Numbered from the stretch's first letter, positions 25,653 through 35,955 are shown. The stretch: 64,000 bases of DNA from an uncultured Ruminococcus sp. (GCA_900066355.1 FMEL01000005.1:12603-76602); one strand, 5' to 3'. Translations and numbers: made by a program. Notes: generated from the letters alone by a model not told the origin.

Positions 25653-28600
25653 ATGAAGAAAAAAGAGAAAAAGCAGATTTTCTTCTTGCGTGCGGCAATG
25701 ATGGTACTGACGACCATTTTGATCGTATTGTTTTTTGCGATTATGTCCATGGTAGGCAAGATTCAGGGAACTGCGCGAGTTATAAATTATGCGGGGCTGG
25801 TGCGCGGTGGCACGCAGCGAATGGTAAAATTGGAAATTTCAGGGACACCGCAGGACAAAATGTATCAGACGACTTCTTCTTATATAGAAGGACTTCGAAA
25901 TGGCAGTGATGAGCTTAATTTTATCCGTCTGGATGATCAGAAGTTTCAGAGCAAAATGGACGAACTGGCAGGATATTTTGAAGAGCTTCGGGATGAGATA
26001 CTTCTTGTCCGTGAAAAGGGATACGAAAATACAGATATTATCGAAAAAAGTGAGCATTTTTTCCAGATTTGTGATGAGGCAGTCGGGCTTTCTGAGGCGT
26101 ATTCACAGCGTAAGGCAACAGCGCTGGATTACCTCGAAAAAGTTGTTATAGTGGATATCCTTGGGCTGGTGCTGATCATCGGTGCAGAACTTATCAAAGC
26201 GGTCCGTTTTGCTGCCCAGAATAAAGTTTTACAGAAAAAGGTATACCTCGACGAGGCGACCGGACTTCCGAACAAAAACAAATGTGAGGAGATCCTCAAC
26301 GATCCAAATCCGATTCCGGATGGAGAACAGGTTGCCATGTGCGTATTTGATATGAATAATCTCCGAACGATCAACAATACACTTGGTCATGATAAGGGAG
26401 ACGAGTATATCTGTTCATTTGCGATACAGCTCCGAAAGGCAGTTCCGGATGAGTTTTTTGCAGGACGTGACGGCGGTGATGAATTTATTGCTGTCTTGAA
26501 GGGACTGGATCATGCAGGAGTGCGTGAGTGTCTTAAGAAGATCCGCGAGCAGTCGGCTGAGTATTCCAGACAGCATCCGGAGATGCCAATCAGCTATGCG
26601 GCGGGATACGCGCTTTCCAGTGATTTTGAGGGAAGCACGATGCGTGAGCTGTTCCGATTTGCCGACAAAAATATGTACATCGACAAGAACCGTGCCAAGA
26701 TAGAAGAGGCGGATGAGAAACAAAAGATGAATATCCGCATCCTTGAGAAAATCACAGAGAAGGGATATCAGTTTTCTGACTGTATTTACTGTGACGCGCT
26801 TTTGGATCAGTATTATGTGCTGAGAGCAAGTTCGCACTTTTTCCTTGCAGAGGATGGAAGTTATTCAGGTGCGGTTGAGCAGATCATTCAGGAACTGGGG
26901 ACAGATGAGAACCGTAAGACAATGCGGATGGAACTTCAGACTGCATATCTGGCAGAACATCTGAAGGAAGACGAGAAAATTGAACTGCTGTATCAGTATG
27001 AAAGAGATAAAAATATTCGACGGGGAAGAATGACAGTACTGCCCGGAAACAGGACTGAGGACGGCAGACTGCATCATTTTATTCTGGGATTTGAGCCATT
27101 TCAGACAAAGAATGAGAACTCTGCGGTTGAGAAAATGCGCCTGAACCGTTATTATGAACAGCTGAAGCAATCTATTGTTGAGAATGGTAACTATGCGGAG
27201 GCACTTTTGCAGACGGCGAATGCGGTTTATACGGTTGATCTGACGAATGACCGTCTGGAAAGTGTTTATTATAATACATCGGCGAAAGAATTTGACAATG
27301 ATGTGCAGACTCCATGCTCTTACAGTAATTACTGCAGCGGACGAAGCCGGTACGTTACGGAAGATACGCTGGAGAATTACAGAATCGTGGATTCTTCGTT
27401 TAAAATCCTGAAGCGTTTTGCGACCGGATCGAGACAGATTACGGTGGAATACTGTGAGACAGGGAAAAACGGTCATCCGATATGGTTACAAAAGACAGTC
27501 CTGATGTCCAGAGATACCGTATACGATGCGAAGACAGATAAAGAAAGTAAGATTGTGCATGGAATTATCCTGTTCAAAAATACTTCAGATTTCCACGAGA
27601 AGGAGCAGCAGGAAAAAGAGCGTCTGCAGATAGCGTTTGAAGAAGCAGATGCTGAAAACAAAGCAAAAACGGAATTTATGAACCGTATGAGTCATGATAT
27701 CCGCACTCCGATCAATGGTATCATGGGTATGGTGGATATCATCCGCAAAAACCGCAATGACTGGGAAAAGGTTGATGACAGCCTCGAAAAGATCCGGCTT
27801 TCGACGAAACATCTGTTGGAACTGGTAAGCGATGTACTGGATATGAGCAAGCTGGAAGCCGGTATGTTTGAAATTGAAGAAGATGCTTTTGATATGAGTG
27901 AACTGATGGATGAGGTTGCTGCACTGGTAGATGCACAGCTGATTGAATCGGGAATCACACATCACAGATACAGAAAAAACATTCAACATACCGCACTGTG
28001 TGGGAGTTCCCTGCAGCTGCGCCGTATCATGCTGAATCTTCTGAGTAATGCGATCAAGTACAACAAACCAAATGGAAGCATTGATACGTATGCCGAGGAG
28101 CTTTCCTGTGACGGCACGACTGTATGGTATGAATTCAAGCTTGTGGATACCGGAATCGGAATGAGTGAAGAGTTTGTCAGAGAGCATCTTTTCCAGCCGT
28201 TTACACAGGAAAAAAATGATGCACGAACCCTTTACAAAGGCACCGGGCTTGGTATGTCGATCGTGAAAGCACTGCTGGAAAAAATGGGTGGATGTATTGA
28301 TGTCGAAAGTGTTCTCGGTGAGGGAAGTACCTTTACATTCCGCCTGCCGTTTAAGGTAAATGATATGCTTCCTGAGAAAGAAGAAAGAGCTGAAAGCACA
28401 GAAAAAACGCTGGCAGGTATGCATTTCCTTCTGGCCGAAGATAATGAAATCAACATGGAGATTGCAGAGTTTTATCTGACAGATCTCGGTGCGACTGTCA
28501 GCAAAGTATGGAACGGAAAAGAAGCACTCGAAACGTTTGAAGCCTCAGAACCGGGAAGCTATGATGTCATTCTGATGGATGTGATGATGCCGGAGATGGA

Positions 28601-28799
28601 TGGTCATGAGGCAACACATCGGATACGCGCATTGAAACGTCCGGATGCACAGACTGTCCGGATCGTGGCGATGACAGCCCAGACGTCAGAGGACAGCATT
28701 CAGAAGTGCCTGGATGCGGGAATGGACGGACATATTGCGAAACCAATCAATGAAGAAAAGCTTTTATCAGCACTGCATAAAAATATAGAAACTGAATAA
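25653..28799 (+). CDS. Hybrid histidine kinase with GGDEF domain and receiver
   Basis: 1048 residues from the ATG at 25653. Two membrane segments (about 12-35 and 167-187) enclose an extracytoplasmic sensor. A GGDEF domain follows (about 200-360) with FDMNNLRTINNTLGHDKGD and an intact GRDGGDEF, but no RxxD inhibitory site. After a PAS-like middle region come HisKA with SHDIRTPINGIMG (about 670), HATPase_c with NLLSNAIKY and GTGLGMSIV, and a C-terminal receiver with LMDVMMPEMDG. It may make cyclic-di-GMP and also pass phosphate; there is no HPt or output domain. First of three consecutive hybrid kinases. Confidence 0.92.
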   Translation: MKKKEKKQIFFLRAAMMVLTTILIVLFFAIMSMVGKIQGTARVINYAGLVRGGTQRMVKLEISGTPQDKMYQTTSSYIEGLRNGSDELNFIRLDDQKFQSKMDELAGYFEELRDEILLVREKGYENTDIIEKSEHFFQICDEAVGLSEAYSQRKATALDYLEKVVIVDILGLVLIIGAELIKAVRFAAQNKVLQKKVYLDEATGLPNKNKCEEILNDPNPIPDGEQVAMCVFDMNNLRTINNTLGHDKGDEYICSFAIQLRKAVPDEFFAGRDGGDEFIAVLKGLDHAGVRECLKKIREQSAEYSRQHPEMPISYAAGYALSSDFEGSTMRELFRFADKNMYIDKNRAKIEEADEKQKMNIRILEKITEKGYQFSDCIYCDALLDQYYVLRASSHFFLAEDGSYSGAVEQIIQELGTDENRKTMRMELQTAYLAEHLKEDEKIELLYQYERDKNIRRGRMTVLPGNRTEDGRLHHFILGFEPFQTKNENSAVEKMRLNRYYEQLKQSIVENGNYAEALLQTANAVYTVDLTNDRLESVYYNTSAKEFDNDVQTPCSYSNYCSGRSRYVTEDTLENYRIVDSSFKILKRFATGSRQITVEYCETGKNGHPIWLQKTVLMSRDTVYDAKTDKESKIVHGIILFKNTSDFHEKEQQEKERLQIAFEEADAENKAKTEFMNRMSHDIRTPINGIMGMVDIIRKNRNDWEKVDDSLEKIRLSTKHLLELVSDVLDMSKLEAGMFEIEEDAFDMSELMDEVAALVDAQLIESGITHHRYRKNIQHTALCGSSLQLRRIMLNLLSNAIKYNKPNGSIDTYAEELSCDGTTVWYEFKLVDTGIGMSEEFVREHLFQPFTQEKNDARTLYKGTGLGMSIVKALLEKMGGCIDVESVLGEGSTFTFRLPFKVNDMLPEKEERAESTEKTLAGMHFLLAEDNEINMEIAEFYLTDLGATVSKVWNGKEALETFEASEPGSYDVILMDVMMPEMDGHEATHRIRALKRPDAQTVRIVAMTAQTSEDSIQKCLDAGMDGHIAKPINEEKLLSALHKNIETE

Positions 28800-28840
28800 C
28801 ATACATCTGTCTGAAATTAAACAATATCAGGGAACTATTT

Positions 28841-30895
28841 ATGGATAAAAAGAAAGATATAAAAATTATAAGGATCAGAGCCGAGCTTGTCTTTCTGGTT
28901 ACGCTGCTTATGGTGTTTGGCTGTACGTTTCTGGTAAATCAGAATCAGCAAAGAAGGGAGAAACTAAAGGCTGCATATACGGCTGAATCCACAATAAGCA
29001 GGATTGAAGTTCAGCTGAACCGTTATCTTGCGGAATCAGATCTGGTCAAAAAGAGTATAGAAGAAGGTCTGACGATAAGTGATAAACAGTTTGCAACATT
29101 ATCCAGGCTGATGCAGGATGAAGATGATATCATAAAAGTCCATGAAATTGCAAAAGACGGAATCGTTTCGCAGATATATCCTATGGAGGGAAATGAGGAT
29201 GTGATCGGGCTGAATATGATTGAAAATCCGGAAAGAAAAAAGGAGGCGCGTCTGGCAAGAGACAGCGGGGAATATACGATTGCCGGTCCGTTTGAACTGG
29301 TGCAGGGTGGAAACGGTGTGTTGCTTTTTGACCCGGTATACAGAACGGATGCCAAAGGTTGTAAGAATTTCTGGGGATTTTCTATTCTTGTTATGGACTG
29401 GCGAAAATTTATCAAAAAAATGGAGCTGGACCAACTGGAAGATGCCGGATATCACTATCAGATATGGAAAAAAGGAACGGACGATGAAAAAATCGTAATT
29501 GCGCAGTGTGACAATTTACAGGAAATAGATACATTGGAGGTTGCATGTACAGTTCCGAATGATACCTGGTATTTTGAGATCGTACCAGAAAACGGATGGG
29601 TGACAATGACTCAGAAACTCTGGGGACTATTCATTTCGGTGATGACAGCTCTCATTGTAATGATCATATATCTGCAATTCAAAATGAGACGCTACAGAGA
29701 TGCGCTTCATGAAAAAGAACTGGAAAAAGCTGTTCTCGAAGCAAAAAATGCGAATGAGGCAAAGACAAGGTTCCTTTTTAATATGAGCCATGATATCCGG
29801 ACCCCGATGAATGCAATCATTGGCTTTTCGGAGCTTCTGGAAAAACATATAGATGAAAAGGACAAAGCAATTGATTATCTAGGCAAGATCAAAAGTTCCA
29901 GCAATTTCCTTCTGTCACTGATCAACTATGTGCTGGAAATGGCACGAATCGAAAGTGGCAAACTGGTTCTGAAAAAAGAAGTCGGATGTGTGACAGATCT
30001 GATAGAATCTCTGATAGATGTTTTTGAGCCGGGAGTGAAAAAGAAATTTATTACATATTCATGTGAAACAGATATACAACATAAATATGTGATTGGTGAT
30101 GAGATAAAAGTTCGGGAGATTTTTATCAATATCATCGGAAATTCTGTGAAGTATACGCCGGAAGGCGGAAAGATTTCCGTAAGTGTTAAAGAAGAATCAT
30201 TTGAAAAAGAAAATTATATAGCTTACAGAATTATTGTAGAAGACAATGGCATCGGCATGAGTAAAGAATATCTTCCTCATATTTTTGAAGAGTTTTCACG
30301 TGAGCATACAAGCACAGAGAGTAAAGTGATCGGTACCGGTCTGGGACTGCCAATCGTAAAAGCTTTGATCGATATGATGGGAGGCACGATTGAAGTTGAA
30401 AGTCAGCTTGGATGCGGAACAAAGATGACCGTCGTTCTGCCATTTGAGCTTGCCTCAGAGAAACAGATTCTGGAAGAGAAGCAGAAAGAAAAAGAGAAGA
30501 TTTCGGACAGCATTCTGGGAAAAAGAGTGCTGCTTGCCGAGGATAATGAGCTGAATGCCGAAATAGCAATGACAATTCTGAAAGAAAATGGTCTGAAAGC
30601 AGAACGTGCTGTGAATGGAAAACAATGTATGGAAATGCTGAAAAAGATGCCGGAGGATTATTATGATATGATACTCATGGATATCCAGATGCCGGAGATG
30701 GACGGATATGAAGCAACAAAGCTGATTCGTAATCTTGATGATGCGCGGGCTGACATTCCGATTGTAGCCATGACTGCCAATGCATTTGAAGAAGACAGGC
30801 AGAAAGCTTTGGAAAGCGGCATGAATGCACATGTTTCCAAACCGGTAGATATGAATATGCTGTTTAAGGTAATGACACAGATTCTGAAAAAATGA
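28841..30895 (+). CDS. Hybrid histidine kinase with CHASE-like sensor
   Basis: 684 residues. Membrane segments at about 12-32 and 263-283 flank a CHASE-like extracytoplasmic domain (EVQLNRYLAESDLVKK ... VLLFDPVYRTD). Then HisKA (SHDIRTPMNAIIGFSELL), HATPase_c (NIIGNSVKYTPEGG, GTGLGLPIVKAL) and a receiver (LLAEDNELNAEIA, LMDIQMPEMDGYEAT). No output domain. It ends 4 nt inside the broader frame of the next kinase gene, so the two are co-transcribed. The ligand is unknown. Confidence 0.92.
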   Translation: MDKKKDIKIIRIRAELVFLVTLLMVFGCTFLVNQNQQRREKLKAAYTAESTISRIEVQLNRYLAESDLVKKSIEEGLTISDKQFATLSRLMQDEDDIIKVHEIAKDGIVSQIYPMEGNEDVIGLNMIENPERKKEARLARDSGEYTIAGPFELVQGGNGVLLFDPVYRTDAKGCKNFWGFSILVMDWRKFIKKMELDQLEDAGYHYQIWKKGTDDEKIVIAQCDNLQEIDTLEVACTVPNDTWYFEIVPENGWVTMTQKLWGLFISVMTALIVMIIYLQFKMRRYRDALHEKELEKAVLEAKNANEAKTRFLFNMSHDIRTPMNAIIGFSELLEKHIDEKDKAIDYLGKIKSSSNFLLSLINYVLEMARIESGKLVLKKEVGCVTDLIESLIDVFEPGVKKKFITYSCETDIQHKYVIGDEIKVREIFINIIGNSVKYTPEGGKISVSVKEESFEKENYIAYRIIVEDNGIGMSKEYLPHIFEEFSREHTSTESKVIGTGLGLPIVKALIDMMGGTIEVESQLGCGTKMTVVLPFELASEKQILEEKQKEKEKISDSILGKRVLLAEDNELNAEIAMTILKENGLKAERAVNGKQCMEMLKKMPEDYYDMILMDIQMPEMDGYEATKLIRNLDDARADIPIVAMTANAFEEDRQKALESGMNAHVSKPVDMNMLFKVMTQILKK

Positions 30896-30924
30896 ATCGG
30901 AAAGTAGATAGGGGAGGGCTGTTT

Positions 30925-32904
30925 ATGGAGCAGCGGGAAGAGGTAAATATAAAAGAAATTCTGCGTGCATCCCGAATGGGAATGTGGCGTGTGGAAATAG
31001 AAGAAGGAAAACCACCGAGATTTTATGCGGATGAAGTGATGGATGAACTGCTTGGAATCGACAGAGAGATCACACCGGAAGAGAGATTTGTATTTCATCG
31101 TTCGCGTATATATCCGGAAGACATGCGGCTGTTTCAGGAGTATTCAGATAAGCTTACAGAGGCGAGGACGGAAATCGTTTATCGTTATATTCATCCGGTA
31201 TCCGGAGCGATGTTTGTACGTTGCGGTGGAGAGAGAGACACATCGGTGACAGAATACGTGGCTGTCACCGGAATACATCAGGATATTTCTGAGACAGTAC
31301 GTATTGAAAAAGAAAAAGAGGCGGAGCGACGCCTGGCAGAACTGAATGATTCTCTGCGCAAAGAAAAACTGCGTCAGGATATTTATTATAAAGAACTGCT
31401 TGATATAGAAAACTGCGGTGTCCTTGCATATACAATGCCGGGACACAAGGTCATACATATGAATGCAGAGGCGCTGAGAATGTATGGGATTGAGAGCGTC
31501 GAAGCTGCACAGAGGGAGCTCGGACCGCTTCTGAGGCAGGTTTATTATCCGGATTCGGATGTGCTCAATCAACTGAAAAAGCTTCGAAATGAAGATGATA
31601 TGGTGGATTATGAGTGCATTATCGGTAAGGGTAAGGCAAACGAATGTCATGCACTTGCCAAAACGAAAGTTGTCCACATTCCGACGGGTGAGAGGGCAGT
31701 ACTTACTACGTTTGTGGATGTGTCTGATATGGTGATGCTCAAAAATGCCCTTCGCCGTGCGGAGGAGGGAAGCCGTGCGAAATCGTCTTTTCTGTTTGCA
31801 ATGTCCCATGATCTGCGTACACCAATGAATGCGATCATTGGTTATGCGGAGCTGATGGAAGCACACTGGGGCGAAAAAGAAGTAACAACAAACTATCTGC
31901 AAAAGCTGAAAGGCGCAAGCCAGTTTTTGCTTGCGCTGATCGGCAATGTGCTTGAGATCGCACGTATTGAAAGTGGTAAAGAAACACTGACTGAAGCACC
32001 GTGGAATCTGATGAAGCTTGAGGAGACACTGGACATCCTTCTTGACGGAGAGATTTCACGTAAGCAGCTGACTGTAAACAGAAATGTAAATATCCGGCAT
32101 GCAAATGTATACTGCGATGCCCTGAAAATCCGAGAGATCATTATGAATCTTTTGAGTAACGCAGTGAAATATACATCGGAGGGTGGCAAGATAGTTCTTG
32201 ATATTGAAGAAAAACCGTCAGCTCGGGATGGTTTTATGACTTTGCAAATCCGTGTGTCAGACAATGGCATCGGTATCAGCAAAGAATATGTACCATATAT
32301 TTTTGATGCATTTACGCGTGAGCGGAGCTCCTCTGAGAGCGGCATTATTGGAACAGGTCTGGGACTTCGTATCGTGAAATCATTTGTAGATCTTATGAAT
32401 GGTGACATTTCTGTAAAAAGTGAACCCGGGAAAGGTACCTGTTTTACTGTCGAAATTTCATGCAGAAAGATACCGGAGGAAGAATTACAGCAGCAGATGG
32501 AAGAACAGCCGGAAAATGTATCTCTGGCAGGAAGAAGGCTTCTTCTGGCAGAAGATAATGGATTGAATGCGGAAATCGCCATGACGATCCTTCAGGATGC
32601 AGATGCGGAGGTAGAGCTTGCTGCGGATGGGAAGATTGCGGTTGATAAGCTGAAAGATGTGCCGGTTGGTTATTATGATGCGATTTTGATGGATATTCAG
32701 ATGCCGAATATGAATGGTTATGAGGCAACGAAAGCAATCCGGAAACTGACAGATGAACGGGCGAAGATGCCGATCATTGCCATGACCGCCAATGCTTTTG
32801 AAGAAGACCGTCAGGCAGCACTAGCCGCCGGAATGGATGATTACGTTGCGAAACCGGTTGAAATCTCAGAGCTGTTCCGGACGATTATGAAAAATCTGAA
32901 ATGA
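30925..32904 (+). CDS. Cytoplasmic PAS hybrid histidine kinase
   Basis: 659 residues from the ATG at 30925, chosen for the GGGGAGGG site 7 nt upstream; an in-frame ATG at 30892 overlaps the previous stop. No membrane segment. Two PAS-like regions (about 5-130 and 150-275), then HisKA (SHDLRTPMNAIIGYAELM), HATPase_c (NLLSNAVKYTSEGG, GTGLGLRIVKSF) and a receiver (LLAEDNGLNAEIA, LMDIQMPNMNGYEAT). The receiver and kinase closely resemble those of the preceding gene, suggesting duplication. Confidence 0.9.
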   Translation: MEQREEVNIKEILRASRMGMWRVEIEEGKPPRFYADEVMDELLGIDREITPEERFVFHRSRIYPEDMRLFQEYSDKLTEARTEIVYRYIHPVSGAMFVRCGGERDTSVTEYVAVTGIHQDISETVRIEKEKEAERRLAELNDSLRKEKLRQDIYYKELLDIENCGVLAYTMPGHKVIHMNAEALRMYGIESVEAAQRELGPLLRQVYYPDSDVLNQLKKLRNEDDMVDYECIIGKGKANECHALAKTKVVHIPTGERAVLTTFVDVSDMVMLKNALRRAEEGSRAKSSFLFAMSHDLRTPMNAIIGYAELMEAHWGEKEVTTNYLQKLKGASQFLLALIGNVLEIARIESGKETLTEAPWNLMKLEETLDILLDGEISRKQLTVNRNVNIRHANVYCDALKIREIIMNLLSNAVKYTSEGGKIVLDIEEKPSARDGFMTLQIRVSDNGIGISKEYVPYIFDAFTRERSSSESGIIGTGLGLRIVKSFVDLMNGDISVKSEPGKGTCFTVEISCRKIPEEELQQQMEEQPENVSLAGRRLLLAEDNGLNAEIAMTILQDADAEVELAADGKIAVDKLKDVPVGYYDAILMDIQMPNMNGYEATKAIRKLTDERAKMPIIAMTANAFEEDRQAALAAGMDDYVAKPVEISELFRTIMKNLK

Positions 32905-32990
32905 AAGAACTAATATATTATGTTTAGAAAATGAGAAGATAGAGATAATTGGGGCAGATTTTATGTGATAACGACATAGAATCTGCTTGA

Positions 32991-33170
32991 TTATGTAATA
33001 GGAAATTACTCCGTAATGTTCCTATTACATAAAAACGCTCCGCGAGGATGCGACCAGATGCATGAGGAACATGTCTGCTGAAGCAGACTGCATCTGGCGC
33101 GCAAAGCGTAACAAGTCCTTCAAAGATTGCGGGATTCAGGGAGTTTAAAGCGGACTTGTCCGCTTTGTTC
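32991..33170. repeat. Family 2 palindromic repeat, full-length copy (R2)
   Basis: Three stem-loops in a row: TTATGTAATAGGAA with TTCCTATTACATAA; CCAGATGCA with TGCATCTGG enclosing GTCTGCTGAAGCAGAC; and AACAAGTCC with GGACTTGT plus AAAGCG/CGCTTT. It follows a terminator-like hairpin (GCAGATTTTATG with CATAGAATCTGC, 32955-32987). It is the parent form of R1 and R3. Confidence 0.85.
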
Positions 33171-33250
33171 TTAAATGTTCATTGACGGGGTAACTTTAAC
33201 GTGGTATACAGATAGAGTGCATAAGTTTTTGTTACAGGAGGCAGTTTGAC

Positions 33251-33742
33251 ATGAAGATAGAAATAAGAGAATATCGTACGGAGGATGCAACAGCAGCAAG
33301 TGAAATCTGGAACCAGGTTGTAGATGACGGAGTGGCTTTTCCGCAGGAAGAGGATCTTACCGCAGAAGTGGGGGATGCTTTTTTTAAAGAACAGACATAT
33401 ACGGGAATTGCAGAAAATACGGAGACAGGTGAAGTGGTCGGACTTTATATTCTGCACCCGAATAACGTAGGAAGATGTGGACATATCAGCAATGCAAGTT
33501 ATGCGGTACGCCGCGATATCAGGGGCGAACATATCGGAGAAAAACTGGTACTTGACTGTTTGAAAATGGCAAAAGAAAAAGGATTCCATGTCATGCAGTT
33601 TAACGCAGTAGTTGCATCGAATACGCATGCACTTCACCTTTATGAACGTATCGGATTTACAAAACTCGGTGTGATTCCGGGTGGTTTCCGCATGCCGGAC
33701 GGACATTACGAAGATATTATTCCGCACTATTATGTGCTGTAA
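33251..33742 (+). CDS. GNAT family N-acetyltransferase
   Basis: 163 residues with the GNAT fold order: EIREYRTEDATAASEIW at the N-terminus, GEVVGLYILHPN strand, acetyl-CoA binding RRDIRGEHIGEKLV (about 91-104) and the C-terminal SNTHALHLYERIGFTKLG. It transfers an acetyl group from acetyl-CoA to an unknown amine, in the cytoplasm. CAGGAGG lies upstream. 15 nt separate it from the esterase gene, with which it is probably co-transcribed. Confidence 0.9.
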   Translation: MKIEIREYRTEDATAASEIWNQVVDDGVAFPQEEDLTAEVGDAFFKEQTYTGIAENTETGEVVGLYILHPNNVGRCGHISNASYAVRRDIRGEHIGEKLVLDCLKMAKEKGFHVMQFNAVVASNTHALHLYERIGFTKLGVIPGGFRMPDGHYEDIIPHYYVL

Positions 33743-33757
33743 GAAAGAGGAAACTGA

Positions 33758-34576
33758 ATGCTTTATAAAAAGATAGAAATCAAAGTTGATGGATATGAGG
33801 AGACAGCCGATTTATATACATATATTCTGGATAATTCCGTAGAAATGCATCCTCAAAAAATGCGTCCGGTTATTGTAATCTGCCCGGGAGGTGGTTATGC
33901 AATGACTTCAGACCGAGAGGCAGAACCGATTGCGATGCGGTATCTTGCGAAGGGTTATCATGCTGTGATTTTGCGTTACAGTGTTGCTCCGGCTAGATAT
34001 CCTCTGGCGCTTATGCAGCTTGCAAAGACCGTGTTATATCTGAGAAAACATGCGGACAAACTGCATATTGATACGAACAGAATTATCTTACAGGGATTTT
34101 CGGCAGGGGCACATCTTGCAGCGAGTCTTGGTGTTTTCTGGAAAAAATCATTTCTTTCAGAGCATCTGGACACAAACCCTGAAATGATAAAACCGAATGG
34201 TATGATCCTCAGTTATCCGGTGATCACATCCGGAAAATTTGCACATGAAGGTTCGTTTGAATGTCTGCTGGGAGAAGAATGCCATGACGAAACAAAAAGG
34301 AGAGAACAGTCGCTGGAATTACAGGTAAGTCCGGACACACCGCCGACATTTCTCTGGCATACTGTCACAGATGATACAGTTTCGGTTGAAAATTCAATTT
34401 TATTTTTTGAGGCATTACGAAGAAATCATGTGCCGGTAGAGATGCATATATATCCTGTCGGCGGACATGGACTCAGCCTTGCAAATGAAGAAACAAGTCA
34501 CGAAGATGGCGGCTGTATACAGCCGGAATGTCAGTCGTGGATGGAACTTGCATGTATATGGCTGAAGAATAGATAA
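33758..34576 (+). CDS. Alpha/beta hydrolase (acetylesterase / BD-FAE type)
   Basis: 272 residues, no signal peptide, so cytoplasmic. Oxyanion-hole segment ICPGGGYAMTSDREAEP, nucleophile elbow GFSAGAHLAASLG (Ser at about 113), acid in HTVTDDTV and catalytic His in PVGGHGLSL. It resembles acetylesterases that remove acetyl groups from oligosaccharides in fibre-degrading Firmicutes; the natural substrate is inferred only. It follows the GNAT gene closely. Confidence 0.88.
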   Translation: MLYKKIEIKVDGYEETADLYTYILDNSVEMHPQKMRPVIVICPGGGYAMTSDREAEPIAMRYLAKGYHAVILRYSVAPARYPLALMQLAKTVLYLRKHADKLHIDTNRIILQGFSAGAHLAASLGVFWKKSFLSEHLDTNPEMIKPNGMILSYPVITSGKFAHEGSFECLLGEECHDETKRREQSLELQVSPDTPPTFLWHTVTDDTVSVENSILFFEALRRNHVPVEMHIYPVGGHGLSLANEETSHEDGGCIQPECQSWMELACIWLKNR

Positions 34577-34620
34577 AAGAGAAATAAATTACATGGATTA
34601 TAGAAATTTTTTATAAAAGC

Positions 34621-34647
34621 TGTAACGTTTTTATCTCATATATCGTC
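34621..34647 (+). promoter_or_regulatory. Predicted ECF-type, autoregulated promoter
   Basis: TGTAACGTTTTT with the -35 core at 34621 and CGTC at 34644-34647, 16 nt after the TGTAACG box. This is the classic form of promoters read by ECF sigma factors and lies just before an ECF sigma gene. Confidence 0.65.
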
Positions 34648-34690
34648 ATATATGTGAAGGAGGACAAGAGTACAAAGAGAGGAGAAACAA

Positions 34691-35188
34691 ATGCTGAATA
34701 TTCAGGAAGTATACGAAAAATATTTCACAGTCGTATACCGCTATCTGCTCTCGCTTTCACACAATACCCACATCGCAGAGGAACTTACACAGGAAACATT
34801 CTTCAAAGCACTGAAAAAAGTCGACGATTTCAGAGGGGAATGTGATCTGCGTGTATGGCTCTGCCAGATCTCCAAAAACACATATTATGACTATCTGAAA
34901 AAGAATAAAAAATACGTGCCGGAAGCGCAGAATGAGTTGTCAGAAGATGTATTTTCTGCTGATTTTGTTCAGGATTTTGCGGACAAAAAAACGGCATTTC
35001 GTGTCCACAAAGTTCTGCATAAACTTTCGGAACCGTACAAAGAAGTCTTTTCCCTCCGAGTATTTGGAGAACTGTCATTTAGTGATATATCAGATCTGTT
35101 TGGCAAAAGTGAAAGCTGGGCGAGAGTTACTTATCACCGCGCATGCAAAAAAATCAGGGAGGAATTAGACGATGAAGATCACCTGTAA
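34691..35188 (+). CDS. ECF-type RNA polymerase sigma factor
   Basis: 165 residues with region 2 (YRYLLSLSHNTHIAEELTQETFFKALKK, about 15-43, and DLRVWLCQISKNTYYDYLKKNKK) and region 4 (LSEPYKEVFSLRVFGELSFSDISDLFGKSESWARVTYHRACKKI). It directs RNA polymerase to stress-type promoters, probably including its own. Start supported by AGAGGAGA. Its last codons overlap the anti-sigma gene start (17 nt). Confidence 0.92.
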   Translation: MLNIQEVYEKYFTVVYRYLLSLSHNTHIAEELTQETFFKALKKVDDFRGECDLRVWLCQISKNTYYDYLKKNKKYVPEAQNELSEDVFSADFVQDFADKKTAFRVHKVLHKLSEPYKEVFSLRVFGELSFSDISDLFGKSESWARVTYHRACKKIREELDDEDHL

Positions 35189-35900
35189 TATTATTGAAGA
35201 TCTGCTTCCGCTTTATATTGATGATATGGTCAGTGAGGACAGCAGACAGCTTGTAGGAGAACATCTGAAAGAGTGTGCAGCCTGCCGCAAAATGCTGGAT
35301 GAGATGAAAAAAGAGAACCAGTTGCGGACTGTTTCAGGGAATGCCAAGAGGAATTCAGACCGCCGTACTGAGATTGCACCATTAAAAAAAATCCGCAGAC
35401 GTATCCGTCGAAAACGTATGATTTCCATTATTTTAGCAGCGGTACTTGTGCTGCTTGCGAGTGGAATCGGGCATTACTGGTATTACGATAAAAAGACTTA
35501 TATATCCTGGGACGATGCCGGAATGACCTTAAGGGATGGAAAAATTTACAGCAAAATTGATCCGGACGGACATAAGACAGCTATCTTATCCGTGGATCAG
35601 AAAAATATGTTTTACATGCTTTCCGAGACGGCATGGATACGTAAAAATTACCCATCTGCGCAGGCTGCAGAGAATCTGATGTTTGATCTTGATGAGTTTC
35701 AGAAGGCACATGACCGCCTGCCAGATACAGCCACTGATGAAACTTCATTGCCGACCGGTATCGAAAATGTTTATTATGTAGATCCGGAAAATATAAAAGA
35801 GGCATTTGCTCTCTGGGATTATCAGGATGAGCCGGACAAAGCGCAGCAAAAAGAACAGGAGCTTGCAGCGAAGTGTCACCTGATCTGGAGCGCTGATTGA
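35172..35900 (+). CDS. Zinc-finger anti-sigma factor
   Basis: 242 residues. N-terminal zf-HC2 domain: CNIIEDLLPLYIDDMVSEDS followed by HLKECAACRKML, the His-x3-Cys-x2-Cys zinc site. A basic stretch (IRRRIRRKR) precedes one membrane segment (about 79-98), and the rest is extracytoplasmic. It should hold the adjacent ECF sigma factor at the membrane until a signal arrives. Overlap of the two genes indicates coupled translation. Confidence 0.9.
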   Translation: MKITCNIIEDLLPLYIDDMVSEDSRQLVGEHLKECAACRKMLDEMKKENQLRTVSGNAKRNSDRRTEIAPLKKIRRRIRRKRMISIILAAVLVLLASGIGHYWYYDKKTYISWDDAGMTLRDGKIYSKIDPDGHKTAILSVDQKNMFYMLSETAWIRKNYPSAQAAENLMFDLDEFQKAHDRLPDTATDETSLPTGIENVYYVDPENIKEAFALWDYQDEPDKAQQKEQELAAKCHLIWSAD

Positions 35901-35955
35901 ACCGCGATTTTGCCGAAAAATTAAAAAAAGTTGGAGAAATTTAAAGGAGAATGCC

